This document shows, piece after piece, positions 45,471 through 54,015 of a stretch of DNA of 64,000 bases (position 1 is the stretch's first letter; each line of letters starts with the position of its first letter). The notes under the pieces are model-generated. The model ran no database searches. It was not told the DNA's origin and was given only the letters and a program-made list of their open reading frames with translations. The translations under genes were made by a program, and so were the position numbers. This stretch comes from Halorientalis marina (GTDB lineage Archaea > Halobacteriota > Halobacteria > Halobacteriales > Haloarculaceae). Location of the stretch: assembly GCF_023028345.1 (NCBI RefSeq), contig NZ_CP095490.1, positions 62,001-126,000 of the forward strand, given 5' to 3'.

Positions 45471-46355
45471 ATGACCGACACCTACCCAGAAGTACTCGCC
45501 ATCTCGTTTCAGAAGGGTGGCACTGGCAAGACATTCACCTCGTTGAACATTGCGGGCGGTCTTGCAGCTCGCGGCTTCAACGTGCTTGCCATCGACCTTG
45601 ACCCACAGGGCACTCTCACCGCAAACCTTGGGAAGCGAGACCTCTACAAAGACCTGAACGCGCTCTCACTAGATGAAATCCTTTTAGATCCGAAAAGTTG
45701 GGATAATGTGAACGACCTCATCCACACCGACCACGAAGAGTTCGATCTTATCCCCAGCAACCAGAGTTATAATGGAAATAAAACACCCCTAGACTCGGCT
45801 GATGCCGGCGAGAACCGATTGGGGCGACTCTTAGAACGACTTGAAGACGACTATCACTACGTTGTCTGTGATTGCCCACCGGATTTCTCACCATACGCGA
45901 AGAACGCGGTCACGGCCGGCGAGAAGATCGTCGTGCCGATGGAGCCGGAGACGGAGATGCCGCATTCGACAGATCTGTTGTTCGACCAATATGAGGTCCT
46001 TGGAATGATGCACGATCTCGAGATTCAGTATCTCGCATTCCTGATGACGGTTAACTCGACGAAGATGACCAACGAGAACAAGCGAATGGTCGAGTGGTTC
46101 AATGAAACTTTCGACGAGAAGGGCGTTATTACTGACCATCGAGCGGCGTTCGCGAGGGCCAAAAAGAGCCAGCAGTCAATCTACGCTCACCCAGAATCGC
46201 TCCGGAACGACGAAGTCGAACGATACGACGAACTCCTTCAATTGATTCTTAAGCAGACATCACCACCGACGCTCGGATTGGATGTTGAAGCGGCAAAGGC
46301 GATGACCGTCGAAGATATTCGCGCTGCGGCGGCCGACCAAGAGGTGGAAGCATGA
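45471..46355 (+). CDS. parA: ParA-type partition ATPase (module 2)
   Basis: A 294-residue ParA/Soj ATPase with the canonical deviant Walker A: ISFQKGGTGKTFTSLNIAGG. A' is LAIDLDPQGTLTANLG and Walker B is YHYVVCDCPPDFSPYAKNA. It belongs to a different subgroup from the ParA at 19-20 kb, which has Ala-Gly in place of the leading Lys. AATTATAAC about 30 bp upstream of the ATG is a TATA-like box, embedded in the iterons, so autoregulation is likely. Two unlike ParA modules in one replicon suggest fusion of two plasmids. Confidence 0.9.
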   Translation: MTDTYPEVLAISFQKGGTGKTFTSLNIAGGLAARGFNVLAIDLDPQGTLTANLGKRDLYKDLNALSLDEILLDPKSWDNVNDLIHTDHEEFDLIPSNQSYNGNKTPLDSADAGENRLGRLLERLEDDYHYVVCDCPPDFSPYAKNAVTAGEKIVVPMEPETEMPHSTDLLFDQYEVLGMMHDLEIQYLAFLMTVNSTKMTNENKRMVEWFNETFDEKGVITDHRAAFARAKKSQQSIYAHPESLRNDEVERYDELLQLILKQTSPPTLGLDVEAAKAMTVEDIRAAAADQEVEA

Positions 46356-46834
46356 GTGACGATCCCTCTGAAGACGACTTTGAGGCACAGATGAGCGATG
46401 TTTCAGAGCGGGCACAGAAGCTCGGAGTCTCCGGTTCGGACCCAAGCTCGAGTTCGGGCGCTGAATCGTTGCCCGAAAATACCACGGGTGACACTGAGGA
46501 GATAGCCGAAGTGGATTCTGATGATCCATCGGCTGCTCAGCAGGCAGTTGAACAAGAGTCACGCACGACTGGAGGACCTGATACCCACGAATACCCGAAC
46601 CCAGATAGGGAGCTGGGAGCGCTTGCTGATGTCTATGTAAATAATAACGTATTCCTCTCAACCGAGGTCGTCGACGCCGTTGAGGGTCTCTGGGATGACG
46701 TCGAGTATGAATGGAAGAAGTCTCACGACACAGAACTCAACAAGAACTGGGACTTCTACATGGCCTGCTTCCGGGTCATCTTAGACAATCCCAATCTCAT
46801 CCGTGACGAACTTGGTATGGACACTGAGGAGTAA
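46352..46834 (+). CDS. Partner protein of ParA (module 2)
   Basis: A 160-residue protein overlapping parA by 4 bp. An acidic disordered N-terminal half is followed by a helical domain starting at GALADVYVNNNVFLSTEVVDAVEGLWDDVEYEWKKSHDTELN. The N-terminal tail might stimulate ParA and the C-terminal part bind DNA, as for other non-ParB partners. Not recognised as ParB. Confidence 0.6.
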   Translation: MSDDPSEDDFEAQMSDVSERAQKLGVSGSDPSSSSGAESLPENTTGDTEEIAEVDSDDPSAAQQAVEQESRTTGGPDTHEYPNPDRELGALADVYVNNNVFLSTEVVDAVEGLWDDVEYEWKKSHDTELNKNWDFYMACFRVILDNPNLIRDELGMDTEE

Positions 46835-47342
46835 TCTCAGCGTTCTCTCCTGGCCAATAATATCACTTGTTTATGTGTTCGGTATATCGGTGTGAACACT
46901 CATATTGGTAACAGTGGTAGTAACGTTAGTATGATTAATACCGTAGATAGCGCAAACAACTATGCGGCCAGTGAGTTAGAGACTTCGCGAATCGATATCA
47001 AGATCTCGGGTTGTAGAGGTGGCGATAGGCATTCTAAGTGAGTCCCACAACCATCAACCGATCTCGTCGATTCTACCCTGGAACAGCCTATCGGCTGTCG
47101 ATTGGGCCAAAGGATATACCATGTGAGTCAGTATATTCAACTCCGACAGGACTACGACACCCGGTCAGGAACGTCTGCGCGGATGAGTGACAGGTTCGCT
47201 CCCGTTAGAATGGGAGTGGCCATCGTCACCCAGGCACTTCTTGGAGGGTGTTCCCCTGTGGCCGGTGCTTTTGGAGGAGTACGGGCCACTACGCAGCAGA
47301 CGTCTCCGGTAAGTGTCGTAGTTTTGAACCGTTTAACATGGT
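46835..47342. other. Gene-poor stretch with more partition-like repeats
   Basis: No convincing gene in 508 bp. Around 46907-46945 the sequence GGTAACAGTGGTAGTAACG and AATACCGTAG resembles the iterons upstream of parA copy 2. Possibly a second cluster of the partition site. Confidence 0.4.
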
Positions 47343-47888
47343 TTAACCGAGGTCTGGCAATGGTATACTACTCTCGTCAAGATTGTATCCCTCTGAAATG
47401 CCGACCTCCAGGAGAACCTCGACAAGGAACTCGATGTCATGAATCTCTTGGTCAAGCTGTGTGCGCTCGAGTTCGCGAGCGAGGAGGGCATCGAGAAGGT
47501 ACTGTATGAGAATAGTGGCCTCTGCTGACCGAACCGCGTGAATTTCTTCGTCGGTCAACGGTGATTGAGTAGTAGTGGGAAGCTTCCCATCAGGTCTGGG
47601 GACGAGGCCGGCTTGAATGTCAGTACGAACGCGCCTGTAGTGTTTACAGCCACTTTCCGGTGGCTCATCGGGGCACGTACAGGTTCGTTGGAGTACGTCG
47701 ACCTCGTAGATACCCCCGGACGCCGATCGAACCTCGTAGATGCCACCCTGTCGGAGCAACGAGACGTCCATCTCCTGAGTCTGTGCCCGGCCCTCACGTC
47801 GGATTGCGGCGTTCTCAATAGACGGTGTCGATTCTTCTACTGGGTTGGAATCGGATGCTGCTGTTACCATCGGGATATCGGTCTCCAT
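47343..47888 (-). CDS. SWIM zinc-finger protein
   Basis: A 181-residue protein. The core (MDVSLLRQGGIYEVRSASGGIYEVDV, then TCTCPDEPPESGCKHYRRVRTDIQAGLVPRPDGKLP) is a SWIM finger with C-x-C...C-x-H ligands, closely related to the C-terminal part of 2790-3614. It lacks that protein's N-terminal zinc ribbon and has instead a helical C-terminal extension (SAEATILIQYLLDALLARELERTQLDQEI). The ATG at 47888 is chosen over an upstream basic extension. Confidence 0.75.
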   Translation of the reverse strand: METDIPMVTAASDSNPVEESTPSIENAAIRREGRAQTQEMDVSLLRQGGIYEVRSASGGIYEVDVLQRTCTCPDEPPESGCKHYRRVRTDIQAGLVPRPDGKLPTTTQSPLTDEEIHAVRSAEATILIQYLLDALLARELERTQLDQEIHDIEFLVEVLLEVGISEGYNLDESSIPLPDLG

Positions 47889-48012
47889 GGGACGACGACA
47901 CGTCGAGATGCTGTACACGACTGGCAGGTTCCTCTGGTGTCGCCCCTCTACACTCTCGGGGAGACATAAAATCGGCCAAGTAAAACTGTGCGTTTGATTG
48001 GCGGAGGGTATA

Positions 48013-48057
48013 TCCTACGTTACAACCTCATTGTGTCATTGTGACTATTGCGTAGGA
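48013..48057. promoter_or_regulatory. Dyad TCCTACGTTAC ... GCGTAGGA
   Basis: Inverted repeat with arms TCCTACGTTAC (48013-48023) and GCGTAGGA (48050-48057), upstream of the SWIM gene. Minus-strand TTTTATGTCTCCCC at about 47961-47974 lies between it and the gene. One of four dyads of this kind in the region. Confidence 0.5.
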
Positions 48058-48106
48058 CTACTGGCATCTGCGACGAACGAGCGGTTTTACAGTTTGCAAA
48101 CGGGAA

Positions 48107-48517
48107 TTAGAGCTCATCCCACATGGGTGGATCAAATGATGAGGCGATCTCCTTGTCTGGCTCACTCCCGAGGTCATGGATATACGCAAGCAACTCTTCC
48201 GGTGGCGACATCGCTGAGACCGTCTCGGCTTCATCAACGGGCACGATGTCCCCTTCATGTCCGCCTTCCAGCTCCTGTTCTTGACTCTGTTCTCCGGGCA
48301 GGATCTCGCCGTTCTCCTCGTAGATGCCGTCGATTCGGTCAGTGAGATAGCGGATGATACCCGCTCTGTCACGGTTTGCCCGCTCGTGCTCGAGGTATCG
48401 TTCAACGGTCGCGGCCTCTTCCATCATCCTAATTGCGGGCGTGATGACCCGCGTATTTCGAGTGTCGAGCAGTTTCTCGGGCGGGAGCTGTTCGAGGAGC
48501 GATTCATCGTGACTCAT
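48107..48517 (-). CDS. QLPP-KLLDT family protein (long paralogue)
   Basis: A 136-residue protein. The first 70 residues (LLEQLPPEKLLDTRNTRVITPAIRMMEEAATVERYLEHERANRD) are homologous to the 68-residue protein at 2490-2696. The rest is acidic (EENGEILPGEQSQEQELEGG) and probably flexible. Function unknown. It overlaps the gene at 48514-48858 by 4 bp. Confidence 0.6.
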   Translation of the reverse strand: MSHDESLLEQLPPEKLLDTRNTRVITPAIRMMEEAATVERYLEHERANRDRAGIIRYLTDRIDGIYEENGEILPGEQSQEQELEGGHEGDIVPVDEAETVSAMSPPEELLAYIHDLGSEPDKEIASSFDPPMWDEL

Positions 48518-48858
48518 GCTTGACCAGGGAGTGCAGGTGGCTCGGAGCGGTTCCACGCATCGAGATGGGAACAAATGTCTGCAACGACGTATTCGATCGC
48601 TTCGGTCGTCGACGAATCGACGGGAGGTGTCTCGACGATTACAGCGAGTTCCAGGGCGTCCTCGAATCGGATGAGTGGGTGTGCGTCGTAGAGTGCTTTG
48701 ACGACGGCCTTCGCAAGTGTGTCTCCATCGAGGGATCTGGGATCGTCGATAGCGTCTCGGGCGACGGCAGTGAGATGGTGCACACGTCGGGTGGCGGCGA
48801 TACTGGCGTCGATGTCGCTGCTGGTGGAGATGCGCTGTGCGGTCGTGATAGTGTTCAT
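48514..48858 (-). CDS. Hypothetical protein
   Basis: A 114-residue mostly helical protein (RVHHLTAVARDAIDDPRSLDGDTLAKAVVKALYDAH). No family recognised. Start at 48858: the motif TTTGTCG lies 37 bp upstream. It is first in a two-gene operon with the QLPP-KLLDT protein. Confidence 0.6.
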   Translation of the reverse strand: MNTITTAQRISTSSDIDASIAATRRVHHLTAVARDAIDDPRSLDGDTLAKAVVKALYDAHPLIRFEDALELAVIVETPPVDSSTTEAIEYVVADICSHLDAWNRSEPPALPGQA

Positions 48859-48865
48859 CGGAATG

Positions 48866-48950
48866 AATCCCTCCACCGAAGCGAGGGACGACAAACGAGG
48901 AGTGGTGAGCCAGCCCTACGTTACATTATTAATACGAAGGTAGCGTAGGA
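48866..48950. promoter_or_regulatory. Promoter element and dyad between divergent genes
   Basis: On the minus strand: dyad CCTACGCTAC...GTAACGTAGG (48915-48950), then TTTGTCGTCCCTCG (48882-48895), then CGGTGGAGGG, then the ATG at 48858. The plus-strand gene at 48957 starts 7 bp from the dyad, so one site may control both. Confidence 0.6.
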
Positions 48951-48956
48951 TAACGC

Positions 48957-49433
48957 ATGCCCGAACCTGACCCCGACGCTGGCGCTCCCACCAGCCCTGA
49001 AGAAAGGGGCGCAGAGATGCCTACACCCCCGGAAGGGCTGGCAAAGCGCGTATGGGAGCCCCTGCAGGCACAGACAGTGTACGATCTAGAGCGAGTCATC
49101 GACTACTGCGAGGAACTTATCGAGCACAAGGAACGGCCGGTGTCTCCGAGTGAGACGGCCGGAGAGGGTGAAGTCGCAGACAAGAAACCACCGCAGAACC
49201 TCTCTCATGAGGAGCAGCGTGCAGCGAAAGAGGAGCTCGAAGAGATGAGTACGGACGAGATGAAGGAACTCTCAGAGGATGAACTGACCCGGTATGGACA
49301 CGTCCAGATACGGAAGCTCCCGTGTGGGCCAGGATGCGATGGTTGCCCCCATGGACCGTACACTTACATCGTCTATCGAGATAGCCGAGGGAAGGTGACC
49401 TCGAAGTATGCGGGGAAGGCTGATGGGGGGTAG
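48957..49433 (+). CDS. DUF6788-like protein
   Basis: A 158-residue protein. The N-terminal 110 residues are Pro/Glu-rich and helical. The C-terminal 45 residues (HVQIRKLPCGPGCDGCPHGPYTYIVYRDSRGKVTSKYAGKA) match the DUF6788 pattern: a Cys cluster, HGPY and then a short hairpin with GK. Function unknown; such domains are frequent in plasmid and phage proteins. It is one of the few plus-strand genes in this stretch, directly next to a dyad. Confidence 0.65.
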   Translation: MPEPDPDAGAPTSPEERGAEMPTPPEGLAKRVWEPLQAQTVYDLERVIDYCEELIEHKERPVSPSETAGEGEVADKKPPQNLSHEEQRAAKEELEEMSTDEMKELSEDELTRYGHVQIRKLPCGPGCDGCPHGPYTYIVYRDSRGKVTSKYAGKADGG

Positions 49434-49478
49434 CACCATCGCCGTACGGAACCCACGGAAGACGAGAATCCTATAGAA

Positions 49479-50065
49479 TCACCCGTGGTTTGCAGTCTCG
49501 ACGACGCACCCGGAATCACGACACGCGGCGAGCCACCCATTCTGGTAGCCGATCCCCGCAAGGTCGTCGAATGGAAACCGGCTCGTCACGTGCTTAGGAG
49601 TGACGTCGGGAAGTTGTACACGGAGCGCGTTCCCGTCCTGGTCGGCGGCCTCAAGATAGCCACTCCCAGCGAGTGCGTAAAGTTCCCAGACGATGTCCCG
49701 ACCGTCCTTGGTCGTCCCGGGCCACTCCACATTAGAGAGCGCCGTGCGGACGTCCTCGACCCACTGAGCGATGTCCACATCGTCGTTGGTGATGGCGAGA
49801 CGTCGTAATCGTCGATGACGCGGTCGGGATCAAGCAGTCCGAATTTCGCAGAAAGGATCCACCAGCGAGCACAGAGTGTCTCAGCGAAATCGCGCTTGAG
49901 GCCAAAGTATGTCGAACGGTATTTTTCGCGAGCAGGAAGCAAGCCGTCGTGTTTCGCGTCGCCACACCCGACGAGGGCAGTTCGGCGAACGTGGAGATCG
50001 CTTCGAGTACTACCCTCGTGGCCTCCACCGTCAGTCTGGAGTGTCCCGATATTTGTCTGTCTCAT
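49479..50065 (-). pseudogene. Frameshifted DUF6884/YaaA-like gene
   Basis: Two overlapping minus-strand frames together make one protein. The first part reads TALVGCGDAKHDGLLPAREKYRSTYFGLKRDFAETLC, then WWILSAKFGLLDPDRVIDDYDVS: the DUF6884/YaaA-like pattern. Near 49795 the frame changes, and the second part resumes with ITNDDVDIAQWVEDVRTALSNV to the stop at 49479. An extra two bases (or one missing) at the junction explains it. This is a mutation or a sequencing error. YaaA relatives bind DNA in oxidative stress. Confidence 0.7.
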
Positions 50066-50092
50066 TGATATCTATCGTATCGGCGGTGAGGA

Positions 50093-50680
50093 CTAATAGT
50101 GGACGTCGACGGGCGTCACGAAAAACGAGGTCTCGTCGCTCCCCGTATCCCCGGTCGCGACCTCCTCGAGAAGTTGATCGAATTCGGCTTGGCTCCGAAT
50201 TGCGGTTCCGTATTCGTTGTAGAGGTAGTAGACCGGGCCGGCGTATTCACCGACAGAGTACATCGCATACCGGACGTCGATTGAGTAGGAGTCGATGAAC
50301 TCCTCTTCGCTTCGGGCGGGGGCGAGAGGGTTCCACGGTTCGACGTCGGCTTCAATACGGGGGCTTTCGAGGAGTTCCTCGTCGGTGTACTCTTCGAATC
50401 CCTTGCGGATGACAGCCATTCGTCGAGCAAGTTCGCGAGTGGTTGATACCCAGGCGCCCTCGAGAAGATCGTTCCCGACCTCGGAGTCGGCACGAGCGGA
50501 GCCCTCTTCACGGAAGATGTCAGGGAGTGACTCGCTCCAGCGATCACCATCGGTCATGAGTGTGCCGTAGTCGAACGTCGGGTAGAGCGGCGCGTCAACG
50601 CCCTCAAAGAGGGCGTGGGCGATGCCGGTCGCGTCTTCGGCGTCGTAGGCTTCGCAGACGACTCTGATGAGCATGTGCAT
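50093..50680 (-). CDS. Hypothetical protein
   Basis: A 195-residue acidic protein. The C-terminal part, GPVYYLYNEYGTAIRSQAEFDQLLEEVA and FFVTPVDVHY, resembles the end of the 55005-55769 protein (IYLYDEDGTAICRAGQFIDLIDSY ... WIVPAFTLSV). They probably share a C-terminal domain. The start may be 50680 or 50674. Function unknown. Confidence 0.6.
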   Translation of the reverse strand: MHMLIRVVCEAYDAEDATGIAHALFEGVDAPLYPTFDYGTLMTDGDRWSESLPDIFREEGSARADSEVGNDLLEGAWVSTTRELARRMAVIRKGFEEYTDEELLESPRIEADVEPWNPLAPARSEEEFIDSYSIDVRYAMYSVGEYAGPVYYLYNEYGTAIRSQAEFDQLLEEVATGDTGSDETSFFVTPVDVHY

Positions 50681-50691
50681 GATGAATTTGG

Positions 50692-50925
50692 TCAGGGGTA
50701 GAGGGCGAACGCAGTATCGTCGGCGTCGGTGCCGAATATTGTGCCAGGAGCGTTCCCTTCGGGATCAGCCGACGGGTAGAGGATCGTCCCGGACTCGAGT
50801 TCGAGAACGACCGTCGATTGCCAATCATGGGCTTGCCAGCCTTCGCGTTCAATTTCTTCGCTGGTCATTTCACGAACGTCGGCGATGCGCTGTCCGGCGA
50901 TATTGTCGTCTGTGGTGGATTCCAT
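50692..50925 (-). CDS. Small hypothetical protein
   Basis: A 77-residue acidic protein (ADVREMTSEEIEREGWQAHDWQSTVVLELESGTILYPSADPEGN), a helix followed by a beta hairpin. No family is assigned. Start at 50925 with GGTGGAGG upstream and the promoter element TTTGTCT 36 bp before the ATG. It is followed 11 bp later by the gene at 50680. Confidence 0.6.
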   Translation of the reverse strand: MESTTDDNIAGQRIADVREMTSEEIEREGWQAHDWQSTVVLELESGTILYPSADPEGNAPGTIFGTDADDTAFALYP

Positions 50926-50943
50926 TTTAACTGGGCCTCCACC

Positions 50944-51012
50944 GCGCGGGGGCCAGACAAATCAAGTCCTACGCTACACTCGGATACCAACAATTCGTAC
51001 TGTAACGTAGGA
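50944..51012 (-). promoter_or_regulatory. Dyad plus TTTGTC element
   Basis: Minus strand: TCCTACGTTAC (51012-51002), a 24-bp centre, GTAGCGTAGGA (50977-50967), then TTTGTCTGGCCCCCG (50961-50947) and GCGGTGGAGG before the ATG at 50925. Confidence 0.65.
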
Positions 51013-51024
51013 CTGAGACGGCCC

Positions 51025-52227
51025 TCACGTCCGTTTATCCGCGATCTTGCCCTTGAGTCCTTCATGATATTCGACGTAGTCGCGCTCTGTCTGAGTTCGA
51101 TATGCAAGTGTGCGCCCGCCTTCGTAGGTGACGACGATGGCCTGCTCGATGGGAAAGGGCCCGTCTTCGTCCGCGTAGTCGACAAGTTCTGCCCACTCAT
51201 CGGGTGACCCAAGCGGATCGGGATCGCTGAGATCCCCTCCGTTGGCAACCCAGATCGGGTCATCCGGTTCTTTGACGGCGGGCTCGAGGCGTTCGATTGG
51301 CGTCTTCCCCTCGGCGGGCCACACTCCACGTTCCTCCCAGAATGCTCGCATCTCACGGAGGCTTCGACGGACAGTCCCACGGATGCTGAGGAAGTCAGCG
51401 TCTTGCCACCCGTCGCGTGACCAGGATTCGCCTTTGTAGGCGATACCCTGCGGGCCGTTCCAATCGAGACCGATGATGTCCGCAGGCGGGTCCGCTGTGA
51501 GATTCGGTTGGGTGAGCTCCTGGATGACGCGCCATTGCTTCGTCGGGCTGGCTCCAAGGAGATGCACACGGTGACCGCGCCAGTTGCCGATATCCGAGAA
51601 GTGCCACGCTTTGATGTTTGAACGCCCCATCGCGTATCCGAGGACGAGCGATTCCCCGGGGATATCAGCGTTGGCGACGATATCGATGGCCTCGCGACAC
51701 TTCGGGACGATGATGATGGTCGCGTCTGGGTAGTCGGATTTGAGTTCGCGGGCGGCGTCGACAAACGTGTGTGCTTCCTCAGGAGTGCGGGCATCGCCAA
51801 CGACACCGATTTCGGGCTCAACCTCACGGAAGCGGGTGAGATACCGATCGAGGTCGGGCCGATTGAAGTCGTTGTCGAGCATGAGGATCGGGACGTCAAC
51901 GTTGCGGAGATGGCTATCCTGAATCCGACAGTCCTCGCGAGCGCCGGTAACGAATCCGAGGGCGTATGCCTCAGTCGCAAACGGGGCTCGATGAAGGAAC
52001 CCGATGTACTCGGCACGACGAGCGACTTCGATAGGAAGCGCGTCCTCTTCGCGTTCTCGTTCGGTGTTGCTGTCGGCCTCGATCTCGGACCGGTGGTCGG
52101 AATGCTCGCCTCCCGATGCCTGGTGTCTGTCCTCGAGTGTGTCAAGAGTCGCCGGCGAGAGGTACGTGGAGAGGTCGAGTTGGCCGTGGCCGATGCTCTC
52201 GGCTGAACTGGTATTGGAACTCACCAT
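51025..52227 (-). CDS. Possible TGT-like protein (DUF6610-like)
   Basis: A 400-residue protein. After an acidic leader it has VPILMLDNDFNRPDLDRYL, then YPDATIIIVPKCREAIDIVA, LVLGYAM, HRVHLLGASPTKQW and DIIGLDWNGPQG. The order of strands resembles the TIM barrel of tRNA-guanine transglycosylases and DpdA proteins, where a late HxFG and a D-S-x-S/W segment close the barrel. It may correspond to the haloarchaeal DUF6610 family. The catalytic DSGG of true TGTs is not present (LDND instead). Role unknown; a partner of the TGT-like protein at 57796 is possible. Confidence 0.55.
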   Translation of the reverse strand: MVSSNTSSAESIGHGQLDLSTYLSPATLDTLEDRHQASGGEHSDHRSEIEADSNTEREREEDALPIEVARRAEYIGFLHRAPFATEAYALGFVTGAREDCRIQDSHLRNVDVPILMLDNDFNRPDLDRYLTRFREVEPEIGVVGDARTPEEAHTFVDAARELKSDYPDATIIIVPKCREAIDIVANADIPGESLVLGYAMGRSNIKAWHFSDIGNWRGHRVHLLGASPTKQWRVIQELTQPNLTADPPADIIGLDWNGPQGIAYKGESWSRDGWQDADFLSIRGTVRRSLREMRAFWEERGVWPAEGKTPIERLEPAVKEPDDPIWVANGGDLSDPDPLGSPDEWAELVDYADEDGPFPIEQAIVVTYEGGRTLAYRTQTERDYVEYHEGLKGKIADKRT

Positions 52228-52261
52228 AGGAATTGGATGTCTGGATGGTCAGCTGGCGGCG

Positions 52262-52310
52262 CACGGCTCCGCCGCCGACAAAACTGGCGGACGAAACCTC
52301 GCCTACGCGG
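52262..52310 (-). promoter_or_regulatory. TTTGTC element before 52227
   Basis: Minus strand: TTTTGTCGGCGGCGGAG (52283-52267) with GCGTAGG, a single half of the dyad, about 25 bp further upstream at about 52301-52307. It overlaps the 3' end of the GNAT gene. Confidence 0.4.
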
Positions 52311-53703
52311 AAGACACAGAAGGGGAGCTCGACGACGATGATGATCGTTCGGATGGCTCCACGGATGGGTCACGAAGATGGTCGTAGTCTATCTCGAGGC
52401 CAGCGATTCCCTCGACTGCGGCGGTCGCGACGTTTCCGGTGAGGCAGTTCTCGACAGTCGCGTAGCCGTGGAGCCGAGCCCACTCACAGGCGTCGGCGAT
52501 GAGTCCCCGGAGAACGTTCACCGGGTAGGCGAGGGCGTCGGTCTGGGCGCCCGCTGTGGACAGCGTGACGGCTTCGGTGTTGTCCCGAGGGTTCTGCTCC
52601 TCGGAGTGGTCTCGAAGGCAGAGCGCGGCAACCAAGGCGTCTTCTGGAGTTCGGTAGGCGAAGCACGCGACGAGCGGTGCGGTGTCGTCAGGTTCGCCAC
52701 AGTCGTACTCATCGAGGAACGCCTGGGCGTCGGTGGTGAGGGTGGTTTCTCGACGAGCCGGGTGCTCCTCGCGGGTCTGGACAAGTTCACCCTGGGCGAC
52801 CGTGCGGGGAGAGGCACATGCGGGTCTGACTGGTGTGTTCTGGTCGGTGAGGCGGGCCTGATCGGGACTGACGCGACCGGCGGGCCGTCGGGCCTCGATC
52901 GAATGACTGGCGAGGACGTATCTGTAGCGACACTTCCGGTACGTTCCACCCCCGGCGCGGCCCTCACGAGAGTGCCATTCACTCCGGTCAGCTATCGTCG
53001 TCCCGAGGAGCTCGAACCCAGCGGCCTGATACATGGTTCCCTCGTTGCCGTTCTGGACACCGGCGTACGTGAGCAGGCGATCGTATCCTTCGAGGCGACT
53101 CCACGCACAGCAGCGTGAGAGGAGCCACGATCCGGTATTCGCGGGCCGGTCGGGATGGGCAGCGAAGCGATACAGTTCGACCGTCCGACCGTCGGCGTTG
53201 TGTCGCCCCCGCGGGCGTCCGAGGACCGCCATCGCAACCTCTCGGTCCTGGTAGGTGGCAGTGAGTGCGATTCGGAAGGGCGTGGTCACTGGGTCGTGCT
53301 GATACGCGACGTCGGGGTGCTTCAGGAAGCCGTTGACACGCTCACGGACTCTGGACCCACGCTCAGCGCGGAGCGATAGGTGCCCCGTTGACGACGCACC
53401 ACCGGGCGAGACGAGACGGGGGTCACAGTCGCGGTATGTCCGATAGGCGTGGTAGGCGGCAAGGGAGTCGAATTCCGTCTCGAGTATGACGATCTCCCCG
53501 GAGTCGATCATCGCATCGGTCTCGTCTTGGTTGGGGAGGCGACCGATACTAAGTGGGCCCCCTGGCGGGACGTACCAGTTGAAGGATCCGATGGAGTCGT
53601 CCCCAATGCATCGCCCGATAGCGTTGAGGTAGGGGAACGCGATGATGTCGCCGGCGCGAAGCGGCCGTATCACTCTGGACGAGGGGTGGTGACGAGTACT
53701 CAC
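52303..53703 (-). CDS. Mom/XF1762-like GNAT domain protein
   Basis: A 466-residue protein starting with GTG. Residues about 150-265 match the pattern of the Mom/XF1762 group of GNAT-like proteins: EVAMAVLGRPRGRHNADGRTVELYRFAAHP, SWLLSRCCAWSRLEGYDRLLTYA, EGTMYQAAGFELLGTT, and Arg/Lys-rich strands ending GGTYRKCRYRY. Phage Mu Mom modifies adenine in DNA to block restriction. The N-terminal 120 residues resemble an ASCH/PUA-like domain (IRPLRAGDIIAFPYLNAIG). The C-terminal 150 residues look like a second, degenerate acetyltransferase-type region (DTAPLVACFAYRTPEDALVAALCLRD). The DNA-modification role is inferred from the family. Confidence 0.6.
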   Translation of the reverse strand: MSTRHHPSSRVIRPLRAGDIIAFPYLNAIGRCIGDDSIGSFNWYVPPGGPLSIGRLPNQDETDAMIDSGEIVILETEFDSLAAYHAYRTYRDCDPRLVSPGGASSTGHLSLRAERGSRVRERVNGFLKHPDVAYQHDPVTTPFRIALTATYQDREVAMAVLGRPRGRHNADGRTVELYRFAAHPDRPANTGSWLLSRCCAWSRLEGYDRLLTYAGVQNGNEGTMYQAAGFELLGTTIADRSEWHSREGRAGGGTYRKCRYRYVLASHSIEARRPAGRVSPDQARLTDQNTPVRPACASPRTVAQGELVQTREEHPARRETTLTTDAQAFLDEYDCGEPDDTAPLVACFAYRTPEDALVAALCLRDHSEEQNPRDNTEAVTLSTAGAQTDALAYPVNVLRGLIADACEWARLHGYATVENCLTGNVATAAVEGIAGLEIDYDHLRDPSVEPSERSSSSSSSPSVSSA

Positions 53704-53718
53704 GGGAAAGGAGAGGCG

Positions 53719-54015
53719 TTAGGCGGATGCCCAGCCAAAGAACAGGTACGTGTCTTCTTCGACGTGAATACATCCAGCAGGGCCCCACTTGCTGTCGATT
53801 CGAGAGTCCTGTTCGTCGATAAGCTGGCTGGCGTACTCGGCGGGGTCGGTGTCGCCTACTTCGTCGTCGGGAATACGGGTGAACGAGGTTTTCTCCGCGA
53901 TGGTCCCGGTGTATCCACCTTGGCCGTAGTGGTACTGGGCGTCCTCGACGGCGTCGCTAAACGCGCTCTTGGCGTCCTCGCCGTTCGCTCGGGTGAAAAA
54001 CGTGTGAGCGCCCAT
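53719..54015 (-). CDS. Hypothetical protein
   Basis: A 98-residue protein: an N-terminal region with a short helix (FFTRANGEDAKSAFSDAVEDAQYHYG) and a beta C-terminal half (GCIHVEEDTYLFFGWASA). It resembles small haloarchaeal plasmid proteins without assigned function. Its ATG overlaps the stop of the upstream zinc-ribbon gene. Confidence 0.6.
   Translation of the reverse strand: MGAHTFFTRANGEDAKSAFSDAVEDAQYHYGQGGYTGTIAEKTSFTRIPDDEVGDTDPAEYASQLIDEQDSRIDSKWGPAGCIHVEEDTYLFFGWASA

Noticed and set aside
47102..47509. Open frame of 135 codons after partition module 2
   Set aside because: Basic, Cys/Thr-rich composition, overlap with the SWIM gene, no motif and no promoter.
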